DNA of 64,000 bases from Rhodovulum kholense (lineage in GTDB: Bacteria; Pseudomonadota; Alphaproteobacteria; Rhodobacterales; Rhodobacteraceae): assembly GCF_003053725.1 (NCBI RefSeq), contig NZ_QAYC01000008.1, positions 62,001-126,000 on the forward strand. The letters are read 5' to 3'. This document shows, one piece after another, positions 16,651 to 25,801 of the stretch. Both the position numbers and the translations under genes were made by a program. Position 1 is the stretch's first letter; each line of letters begins with the position of its first letter. The notes under the pieces are model-generated. The model worked only from the letters and a program-made list of their open reading frames with translations. It searched no databases and was not told the DNA's origin.

Positions 16651-16653
16651 GGC

Positions 16654-17766
16654 TCAAGCCTTCCTTTCGATGGTCCGGGTGCCCTCGATCGAGAGCCCGT
16701 AGGCGTCGAGCCCCACCACCCGGGGCAGCGGCGAATTGGTCAGCAGCACCAGCCGGTGCAGACCCAGCGCGGCCAGGATCTGCGCGCCCAGCCCGTACTG
16801 GCGCAGCGTCTGCGGCGAGGCCGCGCCGTCCAGCACCAGCTTCATCGTGGTGTCGCGCAGCAGCACGACGACGCCGCGGCCCTCCTCGGCGATGATCTCC
16901 ATCGCGGCGGACAGTTCGCCTGCCGGATGCGGGCCGAGGCCCAGCACGTCCTGCAGCGGGTCGAGCGCGTGCATCCGCACCAGCACCGGCGCGTCGGTGG
17001 TGGTGATGTCGCCCTTGGTCAGCACCACATGTTCGGCACCCTGGGTTTCATCGGTGAAGATGCGCATAACCCAGTCGCCGCCATGGGCCGAGGTGACATG
17101 GCGCACGGCGCGTTCGTTCACCAGATTGTCGTGGCGGCGGCGATAGGCGATCAGGTCCGAGATGGTGCCGATCTTCAGCCCGTGCCGCTGGGCGAAGGCC
17201 ACCAGATCGGGCAGCCGCGCCATGGTGCCGTCCTCGTTCATGATCTCGCAGATCACGCCCGCCGGGATCAGCCCGGCCAGCCGCGAGACGTCGATCGACG
17301 CCTCGGTATGGCCCGCGCGGACCAGCACGCCGCCGTCGCGGGCGCGCAGCGGGAAGATATGGCCGGGCGTCGCGATGTCGCTCGCGCCCTTGCTGGCGTC
17401 GATGGCGACGGCCACGGTGCGGGCGCGGTCATGGGCGGAAATGCCGGTGGTCACGCCCTCGCGCGCCTCGATCGAGGTGGTGAAGGCGGTCTCGTGCCGC
17501 GACGAGTTCTGCGAGGCCATCAGCGGCAGGCCCAGCGCATCGACCCGCTCGCCGGTCAGGGTCAGGCAGATCAGGCCCCGGCCATGGGTCGCCATGAAGT
17601 TGATCGCCTCGGGGGTGGCCATCTGCGCCGGGATCACCAGATCGCCCTCGTTCTCCCGGTCCTCGTGATCGACCAGAATGAACATGCGCCCGTTGCGGGC
17701 ATCCTCGATGATCTCCTCGATCGAGGAGATCGCGTCCTGATAGCTGGGATCGCCGATGTCTTCCAT
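16654..17766 (-). CDS. ribB: 3,4-dihydroxy-2-butanone 4-phosphate synthase with degenerate GTP cyclohydrolase II domain (RibBX-type)
   Basis: A 370-residue RibBA-like fusion. The N-terminal DHBP synthase domain (about 1-210) is intact: DHEDRENEGDL binds Mg and ribulose 5-phosphate, and RAGHTEASIDV carries the conserved histidine and glutamate. The C-terminal domain has the RibA fold but lacks the zinc cysteines. Where RibA has a GxxxxSxxCxC pattern, this protein reads VLGLGPHPAGEL, and the RQEGRG active-site segment reads RDTTMK. It therefore should make DHBP but not act on GTP; a separate RibA is expected elsewhere. Start 17766 follows AGGTGG. Confidence 0.9.
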   Translation of the reverse strand: MEDIGDPSYQDAISSIEEIIEDARNGRMFILVDHEDRENEGDLVIPAQMATPEAINFMATHGRGLICLTLTGERVDALGLPLMASQNSSRHETAFTTSIEAREGVTTGISAHDRARTVAVAIDASKGASDIATPGHIFPLRARDGGVLVRAGHTEASIDVSRLAGLIPAGVICEIMNEDGTMARLPDLVAFAQRHGLKIGTISDLIAYRRRHDNLVNERAVRHVTSAHGGDWVMRIFTDETQGAEHVVLTKGDITTTDAPVLVRMHALDPLQDVLGLGPHPAGELSAAMEIIAEEGRGVVVLLRDTTMKLVLDGAASPQTLRQYGLGAQILAALGLHRLVLLTNSPLPRVVGLDAYGLSIEGTRTIERKA

Positions 17767-17830
17767 GTCGTCCACCTGTTCCGAAGCCCGCCTATTAGCG
17801 CGGTCGGGACAGATTGGAAAGAACCCGCAT

Positions 17831-17862
17831 GCCCGGCGGCCCGGAAATCGGGGCCGCCGGGC
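17831..17862. repeat. Perfect 12-bp inverted repeat upstream of ribB
   Basis: GCCCGGCGGCCC (17831-17842) and GGGCCGCCGGGC (17851-17862) flank an 8-base loop in the 302-base gap between the broken CTERM gene and ribB. No T run follows on either strand. It may be an attenuator or a residual terminator. No FMN riboswitch sequence was found in this gap; nothing else was recognised there. Confidence 0.6.
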
Positions 17863-18068
17863 GGGGCAGAGAACGCGACGGCCTTGCGACGAAACGGTCG
17901 AGCCCCGGGCGATGGCGGCAGGGCCCGGGGCCGCTGCTTCGACCCCGGAACCGGTGTTTACGGGCTTGGGCGTTCGTCGCCGGGCCGAGGATGCCGCGAC
18001 CCGGCCGGACCGCCCCACACTGACGCGGCCTCCACCGCCGGGGCGGAGACCGGTCTGTCGTCGGGGGA

Positions 18069-18875
18069 TCAGGCGCGGGGGGGGCCCGGCGCGCGGCGGC
18101 GGAAGGCGGCCAGCCCCGCGATCGAGGTCAGACCGAAGACCACCCCGGCCGGAAGCGGCACCGGAGCGATCTCGACCGGGACCGGCTCGCCATGGAGGAA
18201 GTCGTCCATCACCGGCTCGTCCTCGGGATCGAGCAGCGCGGTACCGACCGACACCCTGGCGACCTGCGGATCGTCGAACACCACGCCCAGGAAGGACAGC
18301 TTCGCGGCACCGCTGGGCGGCATGTAGTCCTCGACCAGCAGATCGCCATGGATGTCGTGGAAGGACAGCACGACCTGGCCTTCGTCTTCCAGACCGGTGA
18401 AGACCGCGCGTGTTGGCCCGCGTGGTCTGGTCGACAGGATCGAAGAACAGGATGTCGAAGGTCACCCCGTCATCGGGCCGGAAGATCCGCTCGGGGCTGA
18501 AGAAGGTATACTCGTCCGGCTGATCGGCACCCCCGAGGCCGAGGAGGACGACACCTCGACCCCCTCGGTGCTGCCGGTCGCGACAAACTCGATCCCGCGG
18601 GCGTGGCCCGGCGTCGAGCCGTTCAAGAAATCGCCCGGGAAGTCGTTCGGGTCGGCAAAGGCATCGGGCAGGTCGTCCCAGTTGATTTCCCGCCGCCCGT
18701 CCGGGTCCTCGCTGGTGGGCGTAAAGCCGGTCAGCCCGGAAAACTCGGCGCGGACGGCATCGGCGGTATCCTGGATGTCCGCCGCGGTCAGGCCCGCGTC
18801 GGAAAAGACCGTGGCCGCAGATCCGGGCAGGGCGGACAGCGACAGAGCAAGAATGAAAGGAGACAGGGAGCGCAT
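18069..18875 (-). pseudogene. VPLPA-CTERM secreted protein gene with two compensating frameshifts
   Basis: A roughly 268-codon gene for an exported protein of unknown function. It has a signal peptide (MRSLSPFILALSLSALPGSA), a body, and a VPLPA-CTERM tail (PVPLPAGVVFGL then AAFRRR). The start (18875) and end are in the same frame, but that frame meets a stop at 18462. The stretch from about 18534 to 18400 reads sensibly only in the next frame (DQPDEYTFFSPERIF...DPVDQTT). The first shift lies at a run of five C (18530-18534) and the second near 18415. The result is either a recent pseudogene or two indel errors in the assembly. It sits between ribE and ribB. Confidence 0.7.
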
Positions 18876-19245
18876 TCCACCGCCTTGATGAAATGGACCG
18901 AATGGGACGCCCAGGGCGCCACGCCGGATGGCGCGACATCCGCAAGCCGCACATCGGGGAGGGAACGCGCGGGCGGTGTCTCCAGCGTTGGACTCCGCAT
19001 CCTGAGCGAGATTTCGGGGCGTCGCGCCGCCCGTCGCCTGTCTTTTCGGCGGGAACCCGCGGCCGGGGACGGTCCGGCCGGTCCTAGCGGGCGCAAGACC
19101 CCGTTGGCGCGCCGGGCGGTCTTCAACGCGCGCCGGCGTCATCCGGGATGGCCCGGCGTCCCCATCCCCGCCAAGGGGCGCGGACGATGGCATCCGCCCG
19201 GGCCTCGGGAAACGCCCCGGGAGCCCTATGGCGTTCGGGCCGTGC
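18876..19245. other. 370-base intergenic region between ribE and the CTERM gene
   Basis: No convincing ORF, tRNA or riboswitch was seen. It is GC-rich with several imperfect GC inverted repeats (for example around 19130-19170) and presumably holds the ribE 3' end and the promoter of the CTERM gene. The overlapping open frames are uninterrupted only because of base composition. Confidence 0.5.
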
Positions 19246-19851
19246 TCAGGCCGCGTCGTACTCCTGCAGCCGCGCGACATAGCGCGCCAGCGTGTCGATC
19301 TCTAGGTTCACCTTGTCCCCGACCCCGGCCAGCCCCCAGGTGGTGGCCTCCTTGGTATGGGGGATGAAGTTGATCCCGAACGTCGCGCCCTCCACCTCGT
19401 TCACTGTCAGCGAGGTGCCGTTCAGCGCCACCGACCCTTTCGGCGCGATGAACTTCGCCAGCGCCTCGGGCGCGCGGAAGGTCATGCGGGTGCTGTCGCC
19501 CTCCTCGGCCATCGCCACGATCTCGGCCACCCCGTCGACATGGCCCGAGACGATATGCCCGCCAAGCTCGTCGCCCACCTTCAGCGCACGTTCGAGGTTG
19601 ATCCGGCCGCCCTCGGCCCAGTCGCCGATATTGGTCTTCGACACCGTCTCGGCCGAGATCGACACGGCGAACCAGGCGCCCTCGTCGTCGGTGCCGCGGT
19701 CGGTCACGGTCAGGCAGACGCCGTTGCAGGCGATAGAGGCGCCGATATCGATGCTGTCGGGCGCGTAGCGGCAGCCGATCCGGGCGGTGAGGTCGCCCTT
19801 CATCGAAAGCGCGCGAATGGTGCCGATATCGGTGATGATGCCGGTGAACAT
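19246..19851 (-). CDS. ribE: Riboflavin synthase, alpha chain
   Basis: A 201-residue riboflavin synthase that dismutates two lumazines to riboflavin. It begins MFTGIITDIG, the family signature, and consists of two lumazine-binding repeats. The first repeat has GASIACNGVCLTV and the second GSVALNGTSLTVNEV; each repeat also has a HIVSGHVDG or INFIPHTKEATT block. The ATG at 19851 is clear. It is divergent from kpsS across 132 bases. Its usual upstream partner ribD is displaced to 24701 by the capsule genes. Confidence 0.95.
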   Translation of the reverse strand: MFTGIITDIGTIRALSMKGDLTARIGCRYAPDSIDIGASIACNGVCLTVTDRGTDDEGAWFAVSISAETVSKTNIGDWAEGGRINLERALKVGDELGGHIVSGHVDGVAEIVAMAEEGDSTRMTFRAPEALAKFIAPKGSVALNGTSLTVNEVEGATFGINFIPHTKEATTWGLAGVGDKVNLEIDTLARYVARLQEYDAA

Positions 19852-19983
19852 GCTGGGGCTCCTTGCGGCGCGGGTCACGACCTGACCTATCGCCTGCGGC
19901 GGCGGGGGGCAAGCGGCACGCATGGTTCGGCTTTCCAGAAGCGGACACATCGGGCACAGATGGAAGACAAGGGGGAAAAGGCG

Positions 19984-21435
19984 ATGGAACGGGCACGCGG
20001 CGCCGGGCGCCGGTTTCTGATGCTGCAAGGGCCGCACGGCCCCTTCTTCGACCGGCTGGCGCGGGGGCTGCGCGGCACCGGCGCCGAGGTCTGGCGCGCG
20101 GGCTTCAACCGGGGCGATGCGGCCTTCTGGAGCGACCCGAAAAGCTACGTCGCCGTGACCGACCCGCCCGAGATCTGGCCCGCGACCGTGGACCGGCTGC
20201 TCGACCGGCTGGCGATCACCGACCTTGTCGTCTATGGCGACACCCGCCCCTGCCACGCCGCCGCCATCGCCGCGGCCCGGGCGCGCGGCCTCGCGGTGCA
20301 TGTCTTCGAAGAGGGCTATCTGAGGCCCGACTGGATCACCTGCGAACGCGATGGCGCCAACGGCAACTCGCCGCTGATGCGGCTGTCGCTCGGGGACATG
20401 GCGGCGGGGATGCCGGAGGGCGCGCCGCTGCCGGGACCGCTGAGCGACCGCTGGGGCAACCTGCGCGCCCATATCGGCTATGGCGCGCTTTACCACGGGC
20501 TGGTGCTGCTGCCCTCGCGCCGCTACTGCAGCTTCCGGCCGCATCGCGGCCTGCCGGTGGGCCGGGAATTCGCGCTGCACCTTAGGCGCCTGGCCGCGCT
20601 GCCCCTGCTGGCGCCGCGCCGGATGCTGACCACGCGCAAGATCCGCCGTGGCGGGTTTCGTTACTACGTGGTGCTGCTGCAGCTGGCCCATGACGCCAAT
20701 TTCCTGCGTCACGGCCCCTTCGCCACCATGACCGGTTTCCTCGAACAGGTGATCGCCGCCTTCGCGGAGAGCGCGCCACGCGGCCATCATCTGGTGTTCA
20801 AGGCGCATCCGCTCGAGGACGCGCGCACCCCGCTTGGCCCCGCGATCGCGCGGATCGCCGGGGCGGCGGGGCTGGCGGATCGCGTGCATCTGGTGGATGG
20901 CGGCCGGCTTGCGCGGCTGCTGGCCGGGGCGGCCGGTGCGGTCACGGTGAACTCGACCGCCGGGCCCTATGCGATCTGGCGCGGGCTGCCGCTGTGCGCC
21001 CTGGGGGCGGCGGTCTACGGCAAGCCCGGGCTCGTTTCGGACCGGCCGCTGGCCGCCTTCTTCGCCGCGCCCGATCCGCCCGACCGCGCCGCCTTCGAGC
21101 TTTTCCGCCGCTATCTGCTGGCAACCAGCCAGATCCTGGGCGACTACTACACGCGCGAGGGCCGTGAGCACGCGATCGGCCCCACGGTCGAGCGCCTGCT
21201 GTCGGCCCCGGTTCCGGCTTTGGCCCAGAGTTCGACACCGGCTTGGACACCGGCTTCGACACCGCAGGCCGGGCAAGCCGCCGCGGCCGACCCGTCGGCG
21301 GCCGCGCCACCCGGGGAGGCCGAGCGGCAACACCTGCGGGCGATTGCGGGACAGGGCCGCTCGCCCGTCTGGTCTTTCGGGCGAGAGTTCTTTAGCGTCG
21401 CCGCAAAGGCGGGAGTGAAACGCCGCGGCAGGTAA
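19984..21435 (+). CDS. kpsS: Capsular polysaccharide beta-Kdo transferase KpsS
   Basis: A 483-residue KpsS-type enzyme. In Gram-negative capsule pathways KpsS adds the first beta-Kdo to phosphatidylglycerol, building the conserved lipid terminus. Typical sequence elements are LMLQGPHGPFFDRLA at the N-terminus, VFEEGYLRPDWIT near 112, HHLVFKAHPLEDAR near 270 and VTVNSTAGPYAIWRG near 322. The C-terminal 60-80 residues are an Ala/Pro/Thr-rich low-complexity extension beyond the usual length. The start at 19984 has GGGGGAAAAGG upstream. First of three capsule genes on the plus strand. Confidence 0.88.
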   Translation: MERARGAGRRFLMLQGPHGPFFDRLARGLRGTGAEVWRAGFNRGDAAFWSDPKSYVAVTDPPEIWPATVDRLLDRLAITDLVVYGDTRPCHAAAIAAARARGLAVHVFEEGYLRPDWITCERDGANGNSPLMRLSLGDMAAGMPEGAPLPGPLSDRWGNLRAHIGYGALYHGLVLLPSRRYCSFRPHRGLPVGREFALHLRRLAALPLLAPRRMLTTRKIRRGGFRYYVVLLQLAHDANFLRHGPFATMTGFLEQVIAAFAESAPRGHHLVFKAHPLEDARTPLGPAIARIAGAAGLADRVHLVDGGRLARLLAGAAGAVTVNSTAGPYAIWRGLPLCALGAAVYGKPGLVSDRPLAAFFAAPDPPDRAAFELFRRYLLATSQILGDYYTREGREHAIGPTVERLLSAPVPALAQSSTPAWTPASTPQAGQAAAADPSAAAPPGEAERQHLRAIAGQGRSPVWSFGREFFSVAAKAGVKRRGR

Positions 21436-21449
21436 CAAGGGACACCTAC

Positions 21450-22583
21450 GTGAAGAGACTGCCAGCCCGAGGGGTACGACTCCTCGTTCTTGTCGGACTG
21501 CTCGCCGCGACGGCCGCCTGCGGCCTGCCCCGGCCGGGCCCCAACAAGCCCGAGATCTTCGACGGGTCCACGTTGCGCGACGGCGACGCCTTCATCGTCG
21601 AGGTGAACGACCGGGTGAACCGGGCCACTGCGGTGGTGCCCGCCAGCGGCTTTCCGGCCTCCTTCCTGAACGCGGCACCGATCGGATCGGACACGATCCG
21701 GGCTGGCGACACGCTGGGCCTGACCGTGTTCGAGAACGTCGACGACGGCCTGCTGGCGCCGCGCGAAAGCAATGCCGCCACGCTGAACGAGGTGCAGGTC
21801 GACAGCTCGGGCTATATCTTCATTCCCTATGCCGGACGCATCCAGGCCGCGGGCAGCACGCCCGAGGGCCTGCGCGAGAAGATCACCGAAAAGCTCGACG
21901 CCCAGACCCCCGACCCGCAGGTGATGGTGACGCGGCTCGCTGGCGACGGCGCGACCGTTTCGGTCGCGGGCGGCGTCGGCAAGCAGGGCGTGTTCCCCAT
22001 CGAACGACCGAACCGCACCCTGTCGGGAATGCTGGCCTCGGCGGGCGGCATCGTGATCCCGCCCGAGATCGCCCAGATCACCGTGATCCGCGGCAAGACC
22101 CGCGGCCAGATCTGGTTCGAGGATCTCTATGCCGATCCGTCGCTGGACATCGCGCTGCGCAACGGCGACCGGATTCTGGTCGAGGAAGACACCCGCGATT
22201 TCACGGCGCTTGGCGCGACCGGCAACCAGCGCAACGTGCGCTTCATCACCCAGAGCATGTCGGCGGTCGAGGCGCTGGCGCAGGTCGGCGGCCTCAGCTC
22301 GGCGCTGGCCGACCCGACCGGCATCTTCGTGCTGCGCAACGAGCCCCAGGACATCGCCCGTCAGGTGCTGGCCCGCAACGATCTGGTCGGCGAACAGCGC
22401 GTGGCCTATGTGCTGAACCTGACCGAGCCCGCCGGGCTGTTCCTGGCCCGCGACTTCGCCATCCGCGACGGCGACACGGTCTATGTGACGGAAGCGCCCT
22501 ATGTCCGCTGGATCAAGCTGCTGAGCGTGATCACCGGCACCGCCGGTGCCGCCCGCAACGTCTCGGCCACGGTCGAAAACTGA
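21450..22583 (+). CDS. Wza/KpsD-type polysaccharide export lipoprotein
   Basis: A 377-residue outer-membrane export protein. A lipoprotein signal peptide ends at the lipobox LAATAAC, giving a lipidated cysteine near residue 28. A polysaccharide-export (PES) domain follows (DTLGLTVFENV...YIFIPYAGRIQAAG) and then SLBB repeats (SVAGGVGKQGVFPIERPNR and FIRDGDTVYVTEAPYVRW-type strands). Length matches Wza (379) rather than E. coli KpsD (558). The start is GTG. It lies 14 bases after kpsS and 7 bases before kpsC, so the three genes form one operon. Confidence 0.88.
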   Translation: MKRLPARGVRLLVLVGLLAATAACGLPRPGPNKPEIFDGSTLRDGDAFIVEVNDRVNRATAVVPASGFPASFLNAAPIGSDTIRAGDTLGLTVFENVDDGLLAPRESNAATLNEVQVDSSGYIFIPYAGRIQAAGSTPEGLREKITEKLDAQTPDPQVMVTRLAGDGATVSVAGGVGKQGVFPIERPNRTLSGMLASAGGIVIPPEIAQITVIRGKTRGQIWFEDLYADPSLDIALRNGDRILVEEDTRDFTALGATGNQRNVRFITQSMSAVEALAQVGGLSSALADPTGIFVLRNEPQDIARQVLARNDLVGEQRVAYVLNLTEPAGLFLARDFAIRDGDTVYVTEAPYVRWIKLLSVITGTAGAARNVSATVEN

Positions 22584-22590
22584 TCGGGTC

Positions 22591-24645
22591 ATGACCGGCC
22601 CCGCGCCGACCGACACTGCCGCCCCGGCCCCCGGCCGCGGGCGGCTTTTCGCCTCTTCGACCGGGTTTCTGACCCAGGCCCGGGTCCGGCGCATCCTCGA
22701 GCTGGCGGGCCACCCGGTCGCGCTTGGCCTGCCGGGGCCGAGCGATCTGGTGGCGGTCTGGGGGATGGGGCGGACCGCCGCGCGCGGCCGGCGTCTGGCC
22801 CGGAGGCGCGGTGCCGGGCTGCTGTGGGTCGAGGACGCGCCGCTCCGCTCGGTGCTACCGGGGCGGGCGCGCGGAGCGGGGCCGCCGCTCGGGCTGATGC
22901 TGGACCGGGGCGGTCCTCATTTCGACCCGTCCCGGCCGTCGGATCTCGAGACCCTGCTGGCGAGCCACCCGCTGGACGATCCCGACCTGATCGGGCGGGC
23001 CCGGGCCGCGATGGCGCGGCTCCGCGCCGGGCATCTGACCAAGTATACCGGTTTCGACCCCGGGGCGCAGGTGCCGGACCCGGGCTATGTGCTGGTCATC
23101 GACCAGGGGGCGGAGGACGCGGCGGTGCGCGCCTCCGGCGCCGATGCCACCACCTTCGCCGCGATGCTGGCCGCGGCCGAGCTGGAAAACCCCGGCGCGC
23201 CGGTGCTGATCAAGGCCCATCCCGAGGCCGCGCAGGGGTTGCGCGCCGGGCATCTCGGCCCCGAGCAGGCGCAAGGCCGGGTGCGGGTGCTGACCGAGCC
23301 GGTTTCGCCCTGGGCACTGCTGGAGGGCGCGGTCGCGGTCTATACCGTCTCGTCGCAGATGGGGTTCGAGGCGATCCTGGCCGGGCACCGGCCGCGGGTC
23401 TTCGGCCAGCCCTTCTATGCCGGCTGGGGCCTGACCGAGGATGACCGGCCGCTGGCCCGGCGTGCCCGGCCGCTGAGCCCGGCGCAACTTTTCGCGGCGG
23501 CGATGATCCTCGCGCCCCGCTGGTACGACCCGTTCCACGACCGGCTGTGTCCGCTGGAGGACGCGCTGGCGATCTTCGAGGCCGAGACCCGGGCCTGGCG
23601 CGAGGACCGCGCGGGCTGGGTCGCCTCGGGCATGCGGCTGTGGAAACGCCCGACGCTGCAGCGGTTCTTCGGCACCGTCCGGCCAATGCGCTTTGCCGCC
23701 GATCCGGCCGAGGCCGGGCGCCTTGCGCGCGCCAGCGGGCGTCGGGCCATGGCCTGGGCGGGCGGGAGTGCGCCGCTGCCCCCCGGAACGGTGCGGGTCG
23801 AGGACGGGGTCCTGCGGTCCTGCGGGCTGGGCGCGGCGCTGGTGCCGCCACTGTCGCTGGTGCTTGACGATCTTGGCATCCATTACGACCCGGGCCAGGA
23901 AAGCAGGATCGAGCGGCTGATCGCCGGGCGGCCCGGTCTGGACCCGGTGGAGGCGGCGCGTACCGCGCGGCTGGTGGCATTCCTCATCGCGTCCGGGCTG
24001 TCGAAATACAATTCCGGCGGGTGCGCGCTGCCCGCCCTTCCCCACGGGCACCGTATCCTGGTGCCGGGACAGGTCGAGGACGATGCCGCGATCCGCTTCG
24101 GCTGCCCGGCCGAGTGCGATAACATCGCCCTGCTGGCCCGCTGCCGCGCCGAAAATCCCGGGGCCGTGCTGATCTATGCGCCGCATCCCGATGTCGCGGC
24201 CGGGCTGCGCCCCGGCGCGCTCGCCCCGGCCGCGGCGCGGGCGCATGCCGATCTGGTGCTGCCCGGGGCCGTCGATCCGGCGGCGGCGCTGGCCGCGGTC
24301 GATGAGGTCTGGACGCTGTGCTCGGGGCTGGGCTTCGAGGCGCTGCTGCGCGGGGTGCCGGTCACCTGCCTGGGGCTGCCCTTCTATGCCGGCTGGGGCC
24401 TCACGCGCGATCTGGCCGCGCCGCCCGCGCGCCGCCGGGCGCGGCCCGACCTGCTGGCGCTGGCCCATGCCGCGCTGATCGCCTATCCGCGCTATCTCGA
24501 CCCGGTCACGGGCCGCCCCTGCCCCGCCGAGATCGCGGCCGAGCGGCTGGCCGCCGGACAGGCGCCGCGGCGCGGTGCGCGGTTGCGGGCATTGGCGCGG
24601 GTGCAGGGCGCGCTGGCCGGGCAGGCCTGGCTCTGGCGCCGGTAG
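22591..24645 (+). CDS. kpsC: Capsular polysaccharide dual-module beta-Kdo transferase KpsC
   Basis: A 684-residue KpsC, which extends the beta-Kdo linker on capsule lipid with alternating linkages using two glycosyltransferase modules. The internal duplication is plain: FYAGWGLTEDDRP near residue 275 and FYAGWGLTRDLAAP near 598. Each is preceded by an equivalent KAHP/APHP and a GFEA(I/L)L motif (SSQMGFEAILAG and CSGLGFEALLRG). The ATG at 22591 is preferred. The polymer-specific transferases and the KpsMT exporter are not in this window. Confidence 0.9.
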   Translation: MTGPAPTDTAAPAPGRGRLFASSTGFLTQARVRRILELAGHPVALGLPGPSDLVAVWGMGRTAARGRRLARRRGAGLLWVEDAPLRSVLPGRARGAGPPLGLMLDRGGPHFDPSRPSDLETLLASHPLDDPDLIGRARAAMARLRAGHLTKYTGFDPGAQVPDPGYVLVIDQGAEDAAVRASGADATTFAAMLAAAELENPGAPVLIKAHPEAAQGLRAGHLGPEQAQGRVRVLTEPVSPWALLEGAVAVYTVSSQMGFEAILAGHRPRVFGQPFYAGWGLTEDDRPLARRARPLSPAQLFAAAMILAPRWYDPFHDRLCPLEDALAIFEAETRAWREDRAGWVASGMRLWKRPTLQRFFGTVRPMRFAADPAEAGRLARASGRRAMAWAGGSAPLPPGTVRVEDGVLRSCGLGAALVPPLSLVLDDLGIHYDPGQESRIERLIAGRPGLDPVEAARTARLVAFLIASGLSKYNSGGCALPALPHGHRILVPGQVEDDAAIRFGCPAECDNIALLARCRAENPGAVLIYAPHPDVAAGLRPGALAPAAARAHADLVLPGAVDPAAALAAVDEVWTLCSGLGFEALLRGVPVTCLGLPFYAGWGLTRDLAAPPARRRARPDLLALAHAALIAYPRYLDPVTGRPCPAEIAAERLAAGQAPRRGARLRALARVQGALAGQAWLWRR

Positions 24646-24700
24646 CGGCCTTCGGCCGCGCGCTCCGCGGGGGGGTATTTTCGCCAAGAAGAAGAGGCGT

Positions 24701-25801
24701 TCAGAGCCGGGTCCAGACATGGAGGAGATCGGGGCCGAGCGGGCGCGTCTCGGACAGCGCAAAGCGCGGCGCGTCGGCAAGATGCGCCAGCGCCATCGGT
24801 CCGACCGCCGGGCGCCCCTCGGCGCCAAGCGCGAGCCCGGCGGTAAAGCCGATCAGCTCGTCGACCAGGTCGGCACCGAGCAGCGCGGCGGCCAGCGCGC
24901 CGCCGCCCTCGCAGAAGACCCGGGTCAGGCCCGCTGTCCCGAGCGCCGCAAGCAGCGCCCGCGGGTCGAGCCGCCCATCGGGGCCGGTCGCGATTCCGAT
25001 GCAGCGGGCGCCGCGCGCTTCCCAGGCGGCGCGGCGCGCCGGGTCGGCATCGGGGCCGTGGCACAGCCAGAGCGGGACCGTGCGGGCGCTGGCTGCCAGC
25101 TGTCCGGTTTCGGGCAGATCGAGCCCGGCCGCGCAGACCACCCGGACCGGCTGATAGGCGATCCCCAGCCCGCGCACGGTCAGCGCCGGGTCGTCGGCCC
25201 GGGCGGTGCCGCCGCCCACCATCACCGCGTCATGGCCCGCGCGCAGCGCATGGACATGGCGGCGTGCCTCGGGGCCGGTGATCCAGCGGCTTTCGCCCGA
25301 GCCGGTGGCGATCCGTCCGTCAAAGGAGGTGGCAAGCTTCAGCGTGAGCATCGGCCGCCCCTCGCGGCGGCTCAGCAGGAAACCGCGATGGGCCCGCGCC
25401 GCGGCCTCGGCCAGCACGCCCGTCTCGACCGCGATCCCGGCCGCGCGCAGCATCGCATGGCCGCGCCCCGCGACCCGAGGGTCGGGGTCCTCGAGAGCGG
25501 TCACGACCCGCCCCAGCCCGGCCCGGATCAGGGCCTCGGCACAGGGCGGGGTCCTGCCGTAATGCGAACAGGGTTCGAGCGAGACATAGGCGGTCGCCCC
25601 CCTGGCCAGCGCCCCGGCCTGGGCCAGCGCCTGCGGTTCGGCATGGGGCCGGCCGCCCGGCGCCGTCCAGCCGCGCCCGACGATCCGGCCCTCGCGCACG
25701 ATCACGCAGCCCACCGCCGGGTTCGGCCAGGTCCGCCCCTTGCCGCGCGCGCCAAGGCCCAGTGCCAGCGCCATGAACCGCGCGTCCTGTCCGACGGTCA
25801 C
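24701..25801 (-). CDS. ribD: Bifunctional diaminohydroxyphosphoribosylaminopyrimidine deaminase / 5-amino-6-(5-phosphoribosylamino)uracil reductase
   Basis: A 366-residue RibD that catalyses steps two and three of riboflavin synthesis. The deaminase zinc site is H53-A-E55 and the cysteines of [12 protein letters not shown] (C78 and C87). The C-terminal reductase domain (about 150-366) carries [20 protein letters not shown] and [19 protein letters not shown]. Its start overlaps the nrdR stop by four bases, so it is cotranscribed with nrdR. Only 55 bases, including a GGGGTATTTTCGCCAAGAAGAAG-type intergenic motif, separate its 3' end from kpsC. Confidence 0.94.
   Translation of the reverse strand: MTVGQDARFMALALGLGARGKGRTWPNPAVGCVIVREGRIVGRGWTAPGGRPHAEPQALAQAGALARGATAYVSLEPCSHYGRTPPCAEALIRAGLGRVVTALEDPDPRVAGRGHAMLRAAGIAVETGVLAEAAARAHRGFLLSRREGRPMLTLKLATSFDGRIATGSGESRWITGPEARRHVHALRAGHDAVMVGGGTARADDPALTVRGLGIAYQPVRVVCAAGLDLPETGQLAASARTVPLWLCHGPDADPARRAAWEARGARCIGIATGPDGRLDPRALLAALGTAGLTRVFCEGGGALAAALLGADLVDELIGFTAGLALGAEGRPAVGPMALAHLADAPRFALSETRPLGPDLLHVWTRL

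Noticed and set aside
17767-18068. Possible FMN riboswitch upstream of ribB
   Set aside because: The conserved RFN elements were not found on the minus strand; only a GC-rich 12-bp hairpin is present.
24646-24700. GGGGTATTTTCGCCAAGAAGAAG-like intergenic motif as a mobile repeat
   Set aside because: Only one copy was noticed in the window, so a repeat family cannot be supported here.
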